Below, one piece after another: positions 32,340-40,847 of a stretch of DNA of 64,000 bases (the stretch's first letter is position 1; every line of letters begins with the position of its first letter). A program made the position numbers and the translations under genes. Location: assembly GCA_035631315.1 (NCBI GenBank), contig DASQIZ010000045.1:1-64000 (forward strand), read 5' to 3'. Source of the stretch: 40CM-2-70-7 sp035631315 (lineage in GTDB: Bacteria; Gemmatimonadota; Gemmatimonadetes; Gemmatimonadales; GWC2-71-9). Under the pieces are notes generated by a model. It searched no databases and had not been told where the DNA came from. It saw nothing but the letters and a program-made list of their open reading frames with translations.

Positions 32340-34351
32340 AGTACCTGGTTCGCCGCATCCACGATCTTGTCGACCGTCAGTCCGAACTCCTGATACAGTT
32401 TTTGGTACGGCGCCGAAGCCCCGAAATGATCGAGGCCGATGGCTCGACCGCGATCACCGACGATGGCGCGCCAGCACTGCGTCGCCCCCGCTTCGATCGA
32501 GACGCGCGCGGTGACCGAGGGAGGCAGGACCTGATCCCGGTACTTCTGCGACTCCGCCGCGAACAGCTCGAGTGACGGCATGCTCACCACGCGGGTGGCG
32601 ACTCCAGACGCCTGCAGCTTCTCGCGGGCCGCCAGCGCGAGCTCGACCTCTGATCCCGTGGCGATCAGAATCACCTTCGGCGAGCCGCTCGCCTCGGCGA
32701 GCACGTAGCCGCCCTGAGCCAGTCCAGCAGCGGGCGACAGCGCATGGCGGTCCAGCGCCGAGACCTTCTGCCGCGTCAGTGCGAGCGCGACCGGTCCGTT
32801 CCGGTGATTGATCGCCACCCGCCAGGCCTCGACCACCTCGGCCGCGTCCGCGGGCCTGATCACCAAGAGGCCGGGAATGGTCCGCAGCGTCGCGAGCTGC
32901 TCGATGGGCTGGTGCGTGGGGCCATCCTCACCCAGGCCAATCGAGTCGTGCGTGAATACGTAGATGGTGCCGAGCTTGCAGAGGGCGGCGAGCCGGATAG
33001 CTGGCCGCATGTAGTCGGAGAAGATGAGGAAGGTGCCGCCGTAGGGAATCAAGCCACGGTGCAGAGCGATGCCGTTCATCACGGCGCCCATGCCATGCTC
33101 GCGAACTCCGAAGTGGAAGTTCCGCTCGGAGTAATGACCAGCCGCGAAATCTCCCGTCCCCTTGATCATCGTGTTGTTCGAACCGGCGAGATCCGCCGAG
33201 CCGCCGACCAGCTCCGGGAGCTTGGGCGCAATAGCATTGATGACTTTGCCGGACGCTGCGCGCGTCGCCTGGGCCGCATCGGCGGCAAGATTCGGGAGCG
33301 CCTGCTCCCAACCGGTCGGCAACTTCCCGGCCAACCGCCGCTCCAGCTCGGCGCCAAGGTCCGGGAATGCCTTCCGGTAGGATGCGAGGCGCGCCTCCCA
33401 GGACGTTCTGGCCTCGCGTCCGCGTGCTCCCGCCTTCCGCCAGCGGTCGAGCGCTTCCGCGGGAACATAGAAGGGATCCTGAGAAGGCCACCTGAGGTTC
33501 TGCTTCGCGCCCTTGATCTCCTCCACTCCCAAGGCGGCTCCATGCGCCTCAGCGGTATCCTGCTTGGTGGGAGCGCCGTAGCCGATGTGGGTGCGGACAA
33601 TGATGAGTGAGGGGCGGTCCTGCGTCTGCTTCGCCGCCGTGATCGCCTGATCGAGGGCGTTGAGGTCGTTGCCGTCCGCGACGCGCTGCACGTGCCAGCC
33701 GTAACTTTCGAACCGCCGCGCCGTATCCTCTGAGAACGCGAGGTTGGTGTCGCCTTCGATCGTGATGTGATTGTCGTCGTAAAAGCCGATCAGCTTGCCG
33801 AGCTTCAGGTGTCCCGCGAGAGAACAGGCCTCGTGGGAAATCCCCTCCATCAGATCGCCGTCGGATGCGAGGAAGTAGGTGAAGTGACTCACCACTTCGT
33901 GCCCCGGCCGGTTGAAGTTCGCGGCCAGGATCGCCTCGGCGATCGCCATCCCGACCGCGTTGCCGGTTCCCTGACCGAGGGGGCCGGTGGTGGTTTCGAC
34001 GCCGGCGGTGTGGCCGTATTCGGGATGTCCCGGCGTCTTGCTCCCCCATTGCCGGAACTTCTTGATGTCATCCAGGGTCAAGCCATAGCCACTCAGGTAG
34101 AGGGCGGCGTAGAGCAGCATGCTCGCGTGTCCGCAGGAGAGCACGAAGCGGTCGCGGTCGGGCCAGTCGGGGTTCGCGGGATCGCACTTGAGATGCCGGG
34201 TCCACAGGACATACGCGAGTGGCGCCAGCGCCATCGGCGTTCCCGGATGGCCCGAGTCCGCCTGTTGCACCGCATCCATCGCGAGGGTCCGGATCGTGTT
34301 GATGCAGAGCAGATCCAGGTCGGTGCGAGCGCCGGTGGCGACGTCCGTCAT
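32336..34351 (-). CDS. tkt: Transketolase
   Basis: The 671-residue protein covers the full transketolase length. It moves two-carbon units in the pentose phosphate and related pathways using thiamine diphosphate. Visible features: ADSGHPGTPMALAPLAYVLW at the N terminus, the ThDP motif region LASDGDLMEGISHEACSLAG followed by IGFYDDNHITIEG, and the central pyrimidine-domain motif FGVREHGMGAVMNGIALHRG with its catalytic Glu. The C-terminal domain has ATGSEVELALAAREKL. A small helical-protein gene ends 17 bases upstream and is probably in the same transcript. Confidence 0.96.
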   Translation of the reverse strand: MTDVATGARTDLDLLCINTIRTLAMDAVQQADSGHPGTPMALAPLAYVLWTRHLKCDPANPDWPDRDRFVLSCGHASMLLYAALYLSGYGLTLDDIKKFRQWGSKTPGHPEYGHTAGVETTTGPLGQGTGNAVGMAIAEAILAANFNRPGHEVVSHFTYFLASDGDLMEGISHEACSLAGHLKLGKLIGFYDDNHITIEGDTNLAFSEDTARRFESYGWHVQRVADGNDLNALDQAITAAKQTQDRPSLIIVRTHIGYGAPTKQDTAEAHGAALGVEEIKGAKQNLRWPSQDPFYVPAEALDRWRKAGARGREARTSWEARLASYRKAFPDLGAELERRLAGKLPTGWEQALPNLAADAAQATRAASGKVINAIAPKLPELVGGSADLAGSNNTMIKGTGDFAAGHYSERNFHFGVREHGMGAVMNGIALHRGLIPYGGTFLIFSDYMRPAIRLAALCKLGTIYVFTHDSIGLGEDGPTHQPIEQLATLRTIPGLLVIRPADAAEVVEAWRVAINHRNGPVALALTRQKVSALDRHALSPAAGLAQGGYVLAEASGSPKVILIATGSEVELALAAREKLQASGVATRVVSMPSLELFAAESQKYRDQVLPPSVTARVSIEAGATQCWRAIVGDRGRAIGLDHFGASAPYQKLYQEFGLTVDKIVDAANQVL

Positions 34352-34368
34352 CGATTCTCCGTTGTGGT

Positions 34369-34695
34369 CTAAACGAGGCCCGACTTGGCGGCCTGCCAGA
34401 GCTTGAAGAGCCGGTCGAATCCGTCCACCAGGAGCTCCACCTGCTGCGGGCTCGGGCTCGCCTTCGCGGCGGGAGCCAGCTCGGCGCAGATCCGGCCCAT
34501 CTCCTTCCGTCCCTGTTTCGTGCTCTCCGCGGCGATCTCATCGAGCAGTCCGACGAGCTTCAGGCGGGCCTGTGTGTCGTCCGGAACCTGCCAGAGATAC
34601 TCGGCCGTGGCTTTGCCGTCGGTGCACAATTGTCCCAGCGCGTCCATCAGAGGAACGCGGGACTTGCGGGGAGGGTTGGGAGGACCGCCGGTCAT
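34369..34695 (-). CDS. Small helical protein of unknown function upstream of tkt
   Basis: A 108-residue cytoplasmic protein, mostly alpha-helical by composition (LMDALGQLCTDGKATAEYLW, LVGLLDEIAAESTKQGRKEM, QVELLVDGFDRLFKLWQAAK). No signal peptide, metal motif or known domain was recognised; a four-helix bundle, perhaps HPt-like in shape but without an obvious phosphorylatable His, is conceivable. The good codon usage and the 17-base gap to tkt make it likely to be a real gene. Confidence 0.6.
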   Translation of the reverse strand: MTGGPPNPPRKSRVPLMDALGQLCTDGKATAEYLWQVPDDTQARLKLVGLLDEIAAESTKQGRKEMGRICAELAPAAKASPSPQQVELLVDGFDRLFKLWQAAKSGLV

Positions 34696-34763
34696 CGCTG
34701 CCGGGAAATCTAGCGGGGCGGCCCTTTCGCCGCCTTCCCGCCTCCCATAGCTTGCCGGGCGTC

Positions 34764-35789
34764 ATGGTCACCTACCTGCTCGCCGCCGCACTGCTCCAGG
34801 CGGCATCCGTGCCGGCGCGTCCCGATGAGCCCCACCTCCGGAATCTTCGCCGCCTCACCAACGGTGGTCAGAATGCCGAGGCGTATTACTCGCACGACGG
34901 GTCCCGCCTGATTTTTCAGCACACGCCGCCCCCCGACACGGCCGGCTGCGATCAGGAATTCACCATCAACATCGATGGCACCGCACTGCACCGGGTCTCG
35001 GATGGGCAGGGGCGAACCACGTGCGGCTGGTTCTTCGCCGGGGACCAGCGGGTGTTCTACGCGAGCACCGAGGCGGCCGGGGTGGCGTGTCCACCGCGCG
35101 CCGACTATTCCCACGGCTACGTCTGGGCGCTGTACGACTACGACATCTACGCGTCGGATGCCGACGGCAGTCACAAGGTCCAGCTGACCGCGAGCAAAGG
35201 GTATGATGCGGAAGGGACGCTGTCTCCTGACGGGAAGACGATCGTCTTCACGTCCGAGCGTGACGGGGACCTCGACATCTATACGATGAACGTCGACGGC
35301 ACCAATGTCCGCCGACTGACCAACGTCCTCGGCTACGACGGCGGGCCGACGTTCTCGCCCGACGGGAAGCTGATCGTCTACCGCGCGTATCACCCCTCGA
35401 CCACCGCCGACTCCGCGGAGTATCGCGCGCTGCTCGCGCAGGGCGTGGTCCGCCCCACGAAGATGGACCTGTGGGTGATGAACGCGGACGGGTCGAACCA
35501 GCGCCAGATCACGCACCTCGCAGGCGCGTCGTTTGCGCCGGCGTTCTATCCGGATTCGAAGCGCATCATTTTCTCGTCGAACTACACCGATCCGCAGTCG
35601 GACCACTTCGATCTGTACGCAGTGGATCTCGACGGCTCACACCTGGAAACGATCACCACCGATCATTCCTTCAATGCGTTCCCCATGTTCTCGCCGGATG
35701 GGAAGCACCTCGTGTGGGCCTCCAACCGCGGCGCGCCGGTGCCGCACGAGACGAACCTGTTCATCGCCGACTGGGTGGAGCGCCCATGA
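34764..35789 (+). CDS. Exported TolB-like (PD40) beta-propeller protein
   Basis: ATG 34764 begins a 341-residue protein with signal peptide MVTYLLAAALLQAASVPA. The mature region consists of PD40/WD40-like blades of the TolB type: SHDGSRLIFQ, SPDGKTIVFTSERDGDLDIY, MNVDGTNVRRLTN, SPDGKLIVYRA, and SPDGKHLVWASNRG. There is no peptidase domain, so a binding role in the periplasm is likely. The ATG of the signal peptidase gene overlaps its stop (ATGA), and a TonB-dependent receptor follows, so the three genes form a probable operon. Longer in-frame starts upstream are antisense to other genes. Confidence 0.83.
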   Translation: MVTYLLAAALLQAASVPARPDEPHLRNLRRLTNGGQNAEAYYSHDGSRLIFQHTPPPDTAGCDQEFTINIDGTALHRVSDGQGRTTCGWFFAGDQRVFYASTEAAGVACPPRADYSHGYVWALYDYDIYASDADGSHKVQLTASKGYDAEGTLSPDGKTIVFTSERDGDLDIYTMNVDGTNVRRLTNVLGYDGGPTFSPDGKLIVYRAYHPSTTADSAEYRALLAQGVVRPTKMDLWVMNADGSNQRQITHLAGASFAPAFYPDSKRIIFSSNYTDPQSDHFDLYAVDLDGSHLETITTDHSFNAFPMFSPDGKHLVWASNRGAPVPHETNLFIADWVERP

Positions 35790-36502
35790 GCGCGACGGCC
35801 CCCGCGCCGAAGACGTTCGCCGAAGAGGTCAAGAGCTGGGCCAAGTCGATCGGCATTGCGCTGCTCTGCTGGATCGTGATCCGGTCGTATCTCGTGGAAG
35901 CGTTCCGCATCCCCTCCTCCAGCATGGAGAACACCCTGCTGGTGGGCGACTGGCTGTTCGTGAACAAGACGATCTACGGCGGCACCCTCGAAATCCCGTT
36001 GACGGGCATCCGGCTGCTGCATGTGAAGGGGTACGGGGAGCTCCATCGGGATGGGCTCGTCGTCTTCCGCTCCGTGGAGGACTCGACCCCCGACCTGGAC
36101 ATCGTGAAACGCGTGATTGGCGAGGCGGGGGACACGCTCCAGATGGTGCACGACACCGTGTACCGGAACGGCAAGATCCTGTCCGAGCCCTACGCCCTGC
36201 ACCTGCACCCCGGCGCCGATGCCGACATCTATAAGCTGCAGATGCGGCGGAACGAGCTTCCGCACTACGTCGGCAAGAACCCCGAGAAGTACAATCCGAC
36301 CTCGCATGATTGGGGGCCACTCGTGGTCCCGGCCGACAGCTTCTGGGTGATGGGCGACAACCGGGATGACTCCTACGATTCCCGGTTCTGGGGCTTCCTC
36401 CCACGGTCCCACGTCGAAGGCAAGCCCGAGCTGATCTACTTCAGCATGGGGTTTTCACCGCTGCGCATCCGCTGGAACCGGTTTTTCCGGCACCCCTCGT
36501 AG
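35786..36502 (+). CDS. lepB: Signal peptidase I
   Basis: The 238-residue protein has one N-terminal membrane helix (SIGIALLCWIVIRSYLVEAF) followed by the S26 peptidase boxes: RIPSSSMENTLLVGDWLFVN with the catalytic Ser, DLDIVKRVIGEAGD with the catalytic Lys, and VMGDNRDDSYDSRFWGFLP. It removes signal peptides from exported proteins at the periplasmic face. It starts at an ATGA overlap with the propeller gene and is followed 14 bases later by a TonB receptor gene, an uncommon setting; lep genes usually sit with lepA or rnc. Confidence 0.93.
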   Translation: MSATAPAPKTFAEEVKSWAKSIGIALLCWIVIRSYLVEAFRIPSSSMENTLLVGDWLFVNKTIYGGTLEIPLTGIRLLHVKGYGELHRDGLVVFRSVEDSTPDLDIVKRVIGEAGDTLQMVHDTVYRNGKILSEPYALHLHPGADADIYKLQMRRNELPHYVGKNPEKYNPTSHDWGPLVVPADSFWVMGDNRDDSYDSRFWGFLPRSHVEGKPELIYFSMGFSPLRIRWNRFFRHPS

Positions 36503-36516
36503 TCCACGCGGTCGGC

Positions 36517-38622
36517 ATGCGGCGTACGTGGCTGGTGTGGTGGGGAGTGATGGTGCCGGCGGTGGCCACGGCGCAGAAGCCTGACAGCGTCGCCAAAGAC
36601 ACCCTCCCCGCGGTCGTCGTGTCGGCCACCCGCGCCGACCGCCCCCTGTCCAGGACGGCAGCCGCAGTCGCGACCGTGACCCGCGCCGACATCAACACCG
36701 CCCGTCCCACCTGGGGTCTCGACGAGGCGCTCGGCGGTATTCCCGGAGTCGTCGACCAGAACCGCTACAACTTTTCGCTCGATCAGAAGCTCTCGATCCG
36801 CGGAGCCGGGGCCCGGGCCGCGTTCGCAATCCGGGGCATCAAGGTGCTGGTGGATGGGATTCCCCAAACCCTTCCGGACGGACAGGGACAGCTCACGAAT
36901 CTGGATCTGAGCGAGGTGGATCACATCGAAGTCGAGCGCGGGTCGTCCTCTGCGCTCTTCGGTAACGCCTCGGGCGGCGTGATCAGCATCTGGACCGACC
37001 CGACGGCTCCGTCGCCGTTGTCGGAGGACGCGCGCGTCGTCGGCGGACGCTTCGATGGCGGAAGGACCTGGACCAAGTGGACCTCCACCACACGCGTGCG
37101 GGTCGGCGAGGGGAGCGCGATGCTCACGGCCTCTCGTCTCTCCTATCAGGGCGAACGCGACCACAGCGCCGCCGATCTGCGCGATCTCAACACCCGGCTC
37201 CGGCTGCCCGTCGGCGACCATTGGTCCCTCGCCGCGGTGGCGGCCTACGGGGATGACCCGCGCGCGGACAATCCCGGCGCGCTTACGAACTCCGAGCTGC
37301 ACGCGAATCCGGACTCGGCGGCGCCGGCGAACCTGACGCGCGACGCCGGGAAGGCCGTGACGCAGGGACAGGGGGGCGTGACGCTCCGGCGCGCATTCGA
37401 CAATGGCGGCGAGGCGGACGCGACGATCTACGGATTCACCCGCGACCTCAACAATCCCCAGACCTTCGCCTTCATCAGACTCAAGCGCTTCGACTACGGC
37501 GCGCGCTTCACACTGGCCGAGCCCTTCGCGCTCGGCCCCTTCGCCCAGGTCCTGACCGGCGGATTCGATTTCCAGCGGACCCGCGACGATCGTGTGAACT
37601 TCAATTACGTGGGTGCGAGCGCCACCGCCGATACCTCACGGCAGCTCGATCAGCTCGAACAGGTCACGGAGGTGGGGCCGTTCGTCCAGAGCGCCGTCAC
37701 GGTGACGCCGCGCGTCGCGGTCACGGCCGGGGTGCGGTACGACTGGGTGAACTTCCAGGCGGATGACCGGCTGGTGGATTCGGTCAAGGCCCTCACCAAT
37801 CCCATCTACCTGAACGACTCGGGACGTCGTTTGATGCGGGCGTTCTCCGGATCCCTCGGCGCGGCGTTCGCCGCGACGGAGCGGCTCACGGTCTATGCAA
37901 ATGCCGGATCGTCGTTCGAGACACCGACGACCACCGAGCTCGCCAATCGTCCCGATACGCTCGGAGGCTTCAACCCTTTCCTGCAGCCGCAGCGGACCTG
38001 GAGCTACGAAATCGGGGCGCGCGGGGAGCCGAGTGACTTGGTGCGGTGGAATGCGGCGGTGTTTCAGGCGGACGTGCAAGACGAGCTGATTCCATTTCAG
38101 GAGCCATCGTCACCCCAGCGGGTCTTCTACCGGAATGCCGGCAGTGCGCGCAATCGGGGTCTCGAGCTCGGTGCCGACGCAATGCCGGCCCCGGGTGTTC
38201 GGGTGTCGCTCACGTACACCTACTCGCATTTCCGGTACGCGGACTACCAGTACGCGGTTGGAGCGACCACGTACGTCCTGAACGGCCGTCCGCTGGCGGG
38301 TGTGCCCGAGCACTGGGTGCGCGCACTCGTCGGCGTGCATCCCTGGGGTGCGAACGGTGCGTGGATGGAGCTCGAAACGGTGCACGCCTCGAGTCAGCTG
38401 TTGAATGACACACTGAGCACGCGCGCGGCCGGCTGGTGGCGCAGCGACCTGCGCCTGGGGTGGGGGGGCTCGGTGGGTGGCGTGCGTCTCGACCCGTTCT
38501 TCGCGGTCGAAAATCTCTTCAATCACCACTATGTGGGGTCGGTGACCGTGAATGCCGCTGGAGGCCGGTACTATGAACCGGCGCCGGGACGGAATTTCTA
38601 CGTAGGGATGGAGCTCCGTTAG
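36517..38622 (+). CDS. TonB-dependent outer-membrane receptor
   Basis: A 701-residue protein, the usual size for this family. Signal peptide MRRTWLVWWGVMVPAVATAQ is followed by a plug domain with a TonB-box-like PAVVVSATRADRP and the plug motifs LGGIPGVVDQNR, IRGAGARAAFAIRGIKVLVD and VERGSSSALFGNASGGVISI. The barrel occupies residues 165-701 and ends in an aromatic strand (GRNFYVGMELR). It resembles siderophore/ferric-citrate-type receptors, but the ligand cannot be inferred. It is the last gene of the propeller-lepB-receptor run and is followed by a large repeat hairpin. Confidence 0.92.
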   Translation: MRRTWLVWWGVMVPAVATAQKPDSVAKDTLPAVVVSATRADRPLSRTAAAVATVTRADINTARPTWGLDEALGGIPGVVDQNRYNFSLDQKLSIRGAGARAAFAIRGIKVLVDGIPQTLPDGQGQLTNLDLSEVDHIEVERGSSSALFGNASGGVISIWTDPTAPSPLSEDARVVGGRFDGGRTWTKWTSTTRVRVGEGSAMLTASRLSYQGERDHSAADLRDLNTRLRLPVGDHWSLAAVAAYGDDPRADNPGALTNSELHANPDSAAPANLTRDAGKAVTQGQGGVTLRRAFDNGGEADATIYGFTRDLNNPQTFAFIRLKRFDYGARFTLAEPFALGPFAQVLTGGFDFQRTRDDRVNFNYVGASATADTSRQLDQLEQVTEVGPFVQSAVTVTPRVAVTAGVRYDWVNFQADDRLVDSVKALTNPIYLNDSGRRLMRAFSGSLGAAFAATERLTVYANAGSSFETPTTTELANRPDTLGGFNPFLQPQRTWSYEIGARGEPSDLVRWNAAVFQADVQDELIPFQEPSSPQRVFYRNAGSARNRGLELGADAMPAPGVRVSLTYTYSHFRYADYQYAVGATTYVLNGRPLAGVPEHWVRALVGVHPWGANGAWMELETVHASSQLLNDTLSTRAAGWWRSDLRLGWGGSVGGVRLDPFFAVENLFNHHYVGSVTVNAAGGRYYEPAPGRNFYVGMELR

Positions 38623-38626
38623 AGAA

Positions 38627-38734
38627 GGCGTCGAGAAATACATCGTCAAGAAACCAATCGTCGAGAAGCAAACCGTTGGGCTCACGCCTTGCTTCTCGAC
38701 GTAATGTTTCTCGACGCCTCGTTTCTTGACGCCC
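38627..38734. repeat. Long hairpin made of three 15-base units and three inverted copies
   Basis: Three 15-base units with core CGTC(A/G)AGAA lie at 38627-38641, 38642-38656 and 38657-38671. Three inverted copies lie at about 38689-38734. The innermost pair matches exactly over 13 bp (CGTCGAGAAGCAA with TTGCTTCTCGACG); outer pairs have mismatches. It fills the gap between the convergent TonB receptor and infA genes and ends in a TTTT tract on the plus strand. Confidence 0.8.
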
Positions 38735-38738
38735 TTTT

Positions 38739-38978
38739 CTATTTGTACCGGTAGGTGATTCTTCCGCGCGTCAGGTCGTAGGGAGACAGATCGACGGCGA
38801 CGCGGTCCCCTTGAAGAATGCGGATGTAGTTCTTCCGCATCTTGCCGGAGACGTACGCCAGGACTTCGTGGCCATTTTCGAGCTTCACGCGGAACGTGGT
38901 GTTGGGTAACACCTCCGTTACCGTGCCCATCATCTGAATCGCATCACCCGCCACGTCGGTTGCCTCGCTCCCCGCCAT
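38739..38978 (-). CDS. infA: Translation initiation factor IF-1
   Basis: From ATG 38978 the protein has 79 residues and the OB-fold of IF-1: MMGTVTEVLPNTTFRVKLEN, GHEVLAYVSGKMRKNYIRIL, and the near-invariant end SPYDLTRGRITYRYK. IF-1 binds the ribosomal A site during initiation. It has about seven residues more at the N terminus than usual (MAGSEATDVAGDAIQ). The usual ribosomal-protein neighbours are missing; a zinc-ribbon gene overlaps its start instead. Confidence 0.95.
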   Translation of the reverse strand: MAGSEATDVAGDAIQMMGTVTEVLPNTTFRVKLENGHEVLAYVSGKMRKNYIRILQGDRVAVDLSPYDLTRGRITYRYK

Positions 38979-39258
38979 CAGCTTCCGCGGGGGGATTCTG
39001 GGGATCCATAGTCGCGTCCCGGGGCGGCAGGGTGCCACCTTCGATGTAGGACGCATGTCTTCCGCACTTGCCGCAGGTGAGACTGATCCGCTCGCCGGCC
39101 CTCGGGGGATCCTCCGGGCGCGCGGGGCGCCGTCGCGGCACCCGCTGTATAGCCCGAGCCCCACAGGAGGGACAAACCAGCGGTTGGTGCTCGCGATCGG
39201 CCGCTATCAGGCCTAGGGCTTCAGACGCCCGGTATTCCTTAACTCCCCGTCGCCCCAC
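38944..39258 (-). CDS. Small zinc-ribbon protein overlapping infA
   Basis: An open frame of about 104 residues from GTG 39258 (TTG 39300 is also possible). It contains two CXXC pairs, LVCPSCGARAIQR and LTCGKCGRHASYIEGG, spaced about 31 residues apart as in zinc ribbons, joined by an Arg/Pro-rich linker. The C-terminal tail is polar and runs 35 bases into infA. The cysteine pattern argues for a real gene; the start is uncertain. It might bind RNA or the ribosome given its partner, but this is speculation. Confidence 0.5.
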   Translation of the reverse strand: MGRRGVKEYRASEALGLIAADREHQPLVCPSCGARAIQRVPRRRPARPEDPPRAGERISLTCGKCGRHASYIEGGTLPPRDATMDPQNPPAEADGGERGNRRGG

Positions 39259-39306
39259 CGATCGACTAAGACCTCCGAGGCGAAATCTAGGCAGCCCCAA
39301 GTCTCC

Positions 39307-39334
39307 TTGACAGCCCTTCAGGGAGGGGTATCTC
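39307..39334 (+). promoter_or_regulatory. Possible promoter upstream of the surface locus
   Basis: TTGACA (39307-39312), 16-base spacer, TATCTC (39329-39334), about 110 bases before the CsgG-type gene. The match at -10 is partial. Confidence 0.35.
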
Positions 39335-39442
39335 TCTGAGAGGTCGGAGGATAGCGGAAGGTGACAGCCCTCACCGGACCGGGCGAGGGGGGGTCACCGA
39401 CTCATCCGGCCAACGACCTTACCTTCACGCTGACGAGTCGAA

Positions 39443-40837
39443 ATGCCCTACTCACTCGCGATGCCCACCCTGACTTCGCGCCGGCGCCGGCGTGTCTTCG
39501 GCTTTGCGGCCTTCGCCCTGGTTGGGGCGTGTGCGGGCGCGCCGGCCGCGCCACCCCCCGCTCCCGCCGACATCCCGGCCCTGGAAGCCCGCCGGGCACA
39601 GACGCCCGACGACCCCGCGGCCAATCTGCGGCTGGGCGAAGCGTATTACTCGGCGAAACGGTACGGCGATGCCCGGGCGGCTCTCGGCCGCACGCTCCTC
39701 CATCAGTCCGACAACACCGAGGCGCTGATCTACCTCGGCTACACCTATGAAGGGCTGGGGCAGTTCGACTCGGCCCGCACCGTCTACACCCGGATCGCGG
39801 CGTCCAACCCGTCAGGTAACACGAAGAAACTGATCAACGGGCGCCTCGCGCTGGTCGCGCAGCATCAATTGGTGTACGAGGCCCGGCAGGCGCTGGCGCA
39901 GGAAGCGACACTCTCAAAGACCCCGCCGCCCCCCAACACGGTAGCGGTCATGCCTTTCCGGTATACCGGGACCGACTCGACGTACGCGCCGCTGTCCCGC
40001 GGTCTCGCGTCACTCGTGGTGACCGATCTGTCACGCGTGCACAGCCTCCGGTTGCTCGAGCGGGAGCGGATGCAGGCGCTGCTCGACGAAATGAAGCTGA
40101 CGGAATCGGGGCAGGTGGATCCGGCGACGGGCGCGCGCTCCGGTCACCTGATCGGCGCGTCGCAGGTGGTGCAGGGGCAGTTCGACATTCAGCCCAATCA
40201 GGTGCGCGTGAACGCGACCGTCGTCCGCACCAATGACGCGGGCGTTGCCGCAACGGGCACCGGCTCGGATCGTCTGCAGGCACTCTTCGACGTCGAAAAG
40301 CAGGTCGTATTCCAGCTGCTCGGGAAGATGGGCATCACGCTGACGCCGGGGGAGCAGACCGCGATCAGTGAACGTCCGACGCGCGACCTTGAAGCCTTCC
40401 TGCTCTACAGCCGCGGACTCGCGGCGCAGGACCAGGGGAATTTCGGCGCCGCCTCGCAGGCCTTCTCGGCCGCGGCGGCGCGTGACCCCGGATTCAGCGC
40501 GGCCGGCGCGGCAGCCCAAAGCAGCGTCCAGGCCTCGTCGGCGACCACGACCACGCCGGCGGATGTCGTGTCCGCCGATCTCGGCGGTGGGGCGGGAGCG
40601 GGCGGCGGCACGCCCGCTCCGGATTTGACCAACACACTTACGAACACCATCAACAACACTGTCGGCAGCGGTGCGACCGGGATCATTCCGACCGGCGGCG
40701 GCACCGGCGGTACCGGTGGGACCCCCGGCGGAATTCCGCCGACCCGGCCTGCCGGAGTCTGTGAGGCCGTCGCGACCTGCGGTCCGCAGAACACCGGACT
40801 GTTCGGCTCCATCATCATCATCATCACCCGCCCGTAA
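39443..40837 (+). CDS. Lipoprotein with TPR and CsgG-like domains
   Basis: A protein of about 464 residues; ATG 39461 is an alternative start nearer the lipoprotein signal (RVFGFAAFALVGAC). Residues 40-150 form TPR pairs (ARAALGRTLLHQSDNTEALI). Residues 165-305 match the CsgG/FlgO fold: TVAVMPFRYTGTDSTYAPLS, LRLLERERMQALLDEMKLTE, ATGARSGHLIGASQVVQGQF. CsgG is the outer-membrane secretion channel for curli; FlgO-like relatives are envelope assembly factors. The C-terminal 100 residues are low-complexity Gly/Thr/Pro with two Cys and end in IIIII, encoded by five ATC codons. It heads a run of surface-protein genes. Confidence 0.75.
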   Translation: MPYSLAMPTLTSRRRRRVFGFAAFALVGACAGAPAAPPPAPADIPALEARRAQTPDDPAANLRLGEAYYSAKRYGDARAALGRTLLHQSDNTEALIYLGYTYEGLGQFDSARTVYTRIAASNPSGNTKKLINGRLALVAQHQLVYEARQALAQEATLSKTPPPPNTVAVMPFRYTGTDSTYAPLSRGLASLVVTDLSRVHSLRLLERERMQALLDEMKLTESGQVDPATGARSGHLIGASQVVQGQFDIQPNQVRVNATVVRTNDAGVAATGTGSDRLQALFDVEKQVVFQLLGKMGITLTPGEQTAISERPTRDLEAFLLYSRGLAAQDQGNFGAASQAFSAAAARDPGFSAAGAAAQSSVQASSATTTTPADVVSADLGGGAGAGGGTPAPDLTNTLTNTINNTVGSGATGIIPTGGGTGGTGGTPGGIPPTRPAGVCEAVATCGPQNTGLFGSIIIIITRP

Positions 40838-40847
40838 AGGAGGCACG

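Noticed and set aside
29466..38734. CRISPR arrays at the two repeat elements
   Set aside because: Units are 8 and 15 bases, contiguous, with no spacers and with inverted copies; no cas genes nearby.
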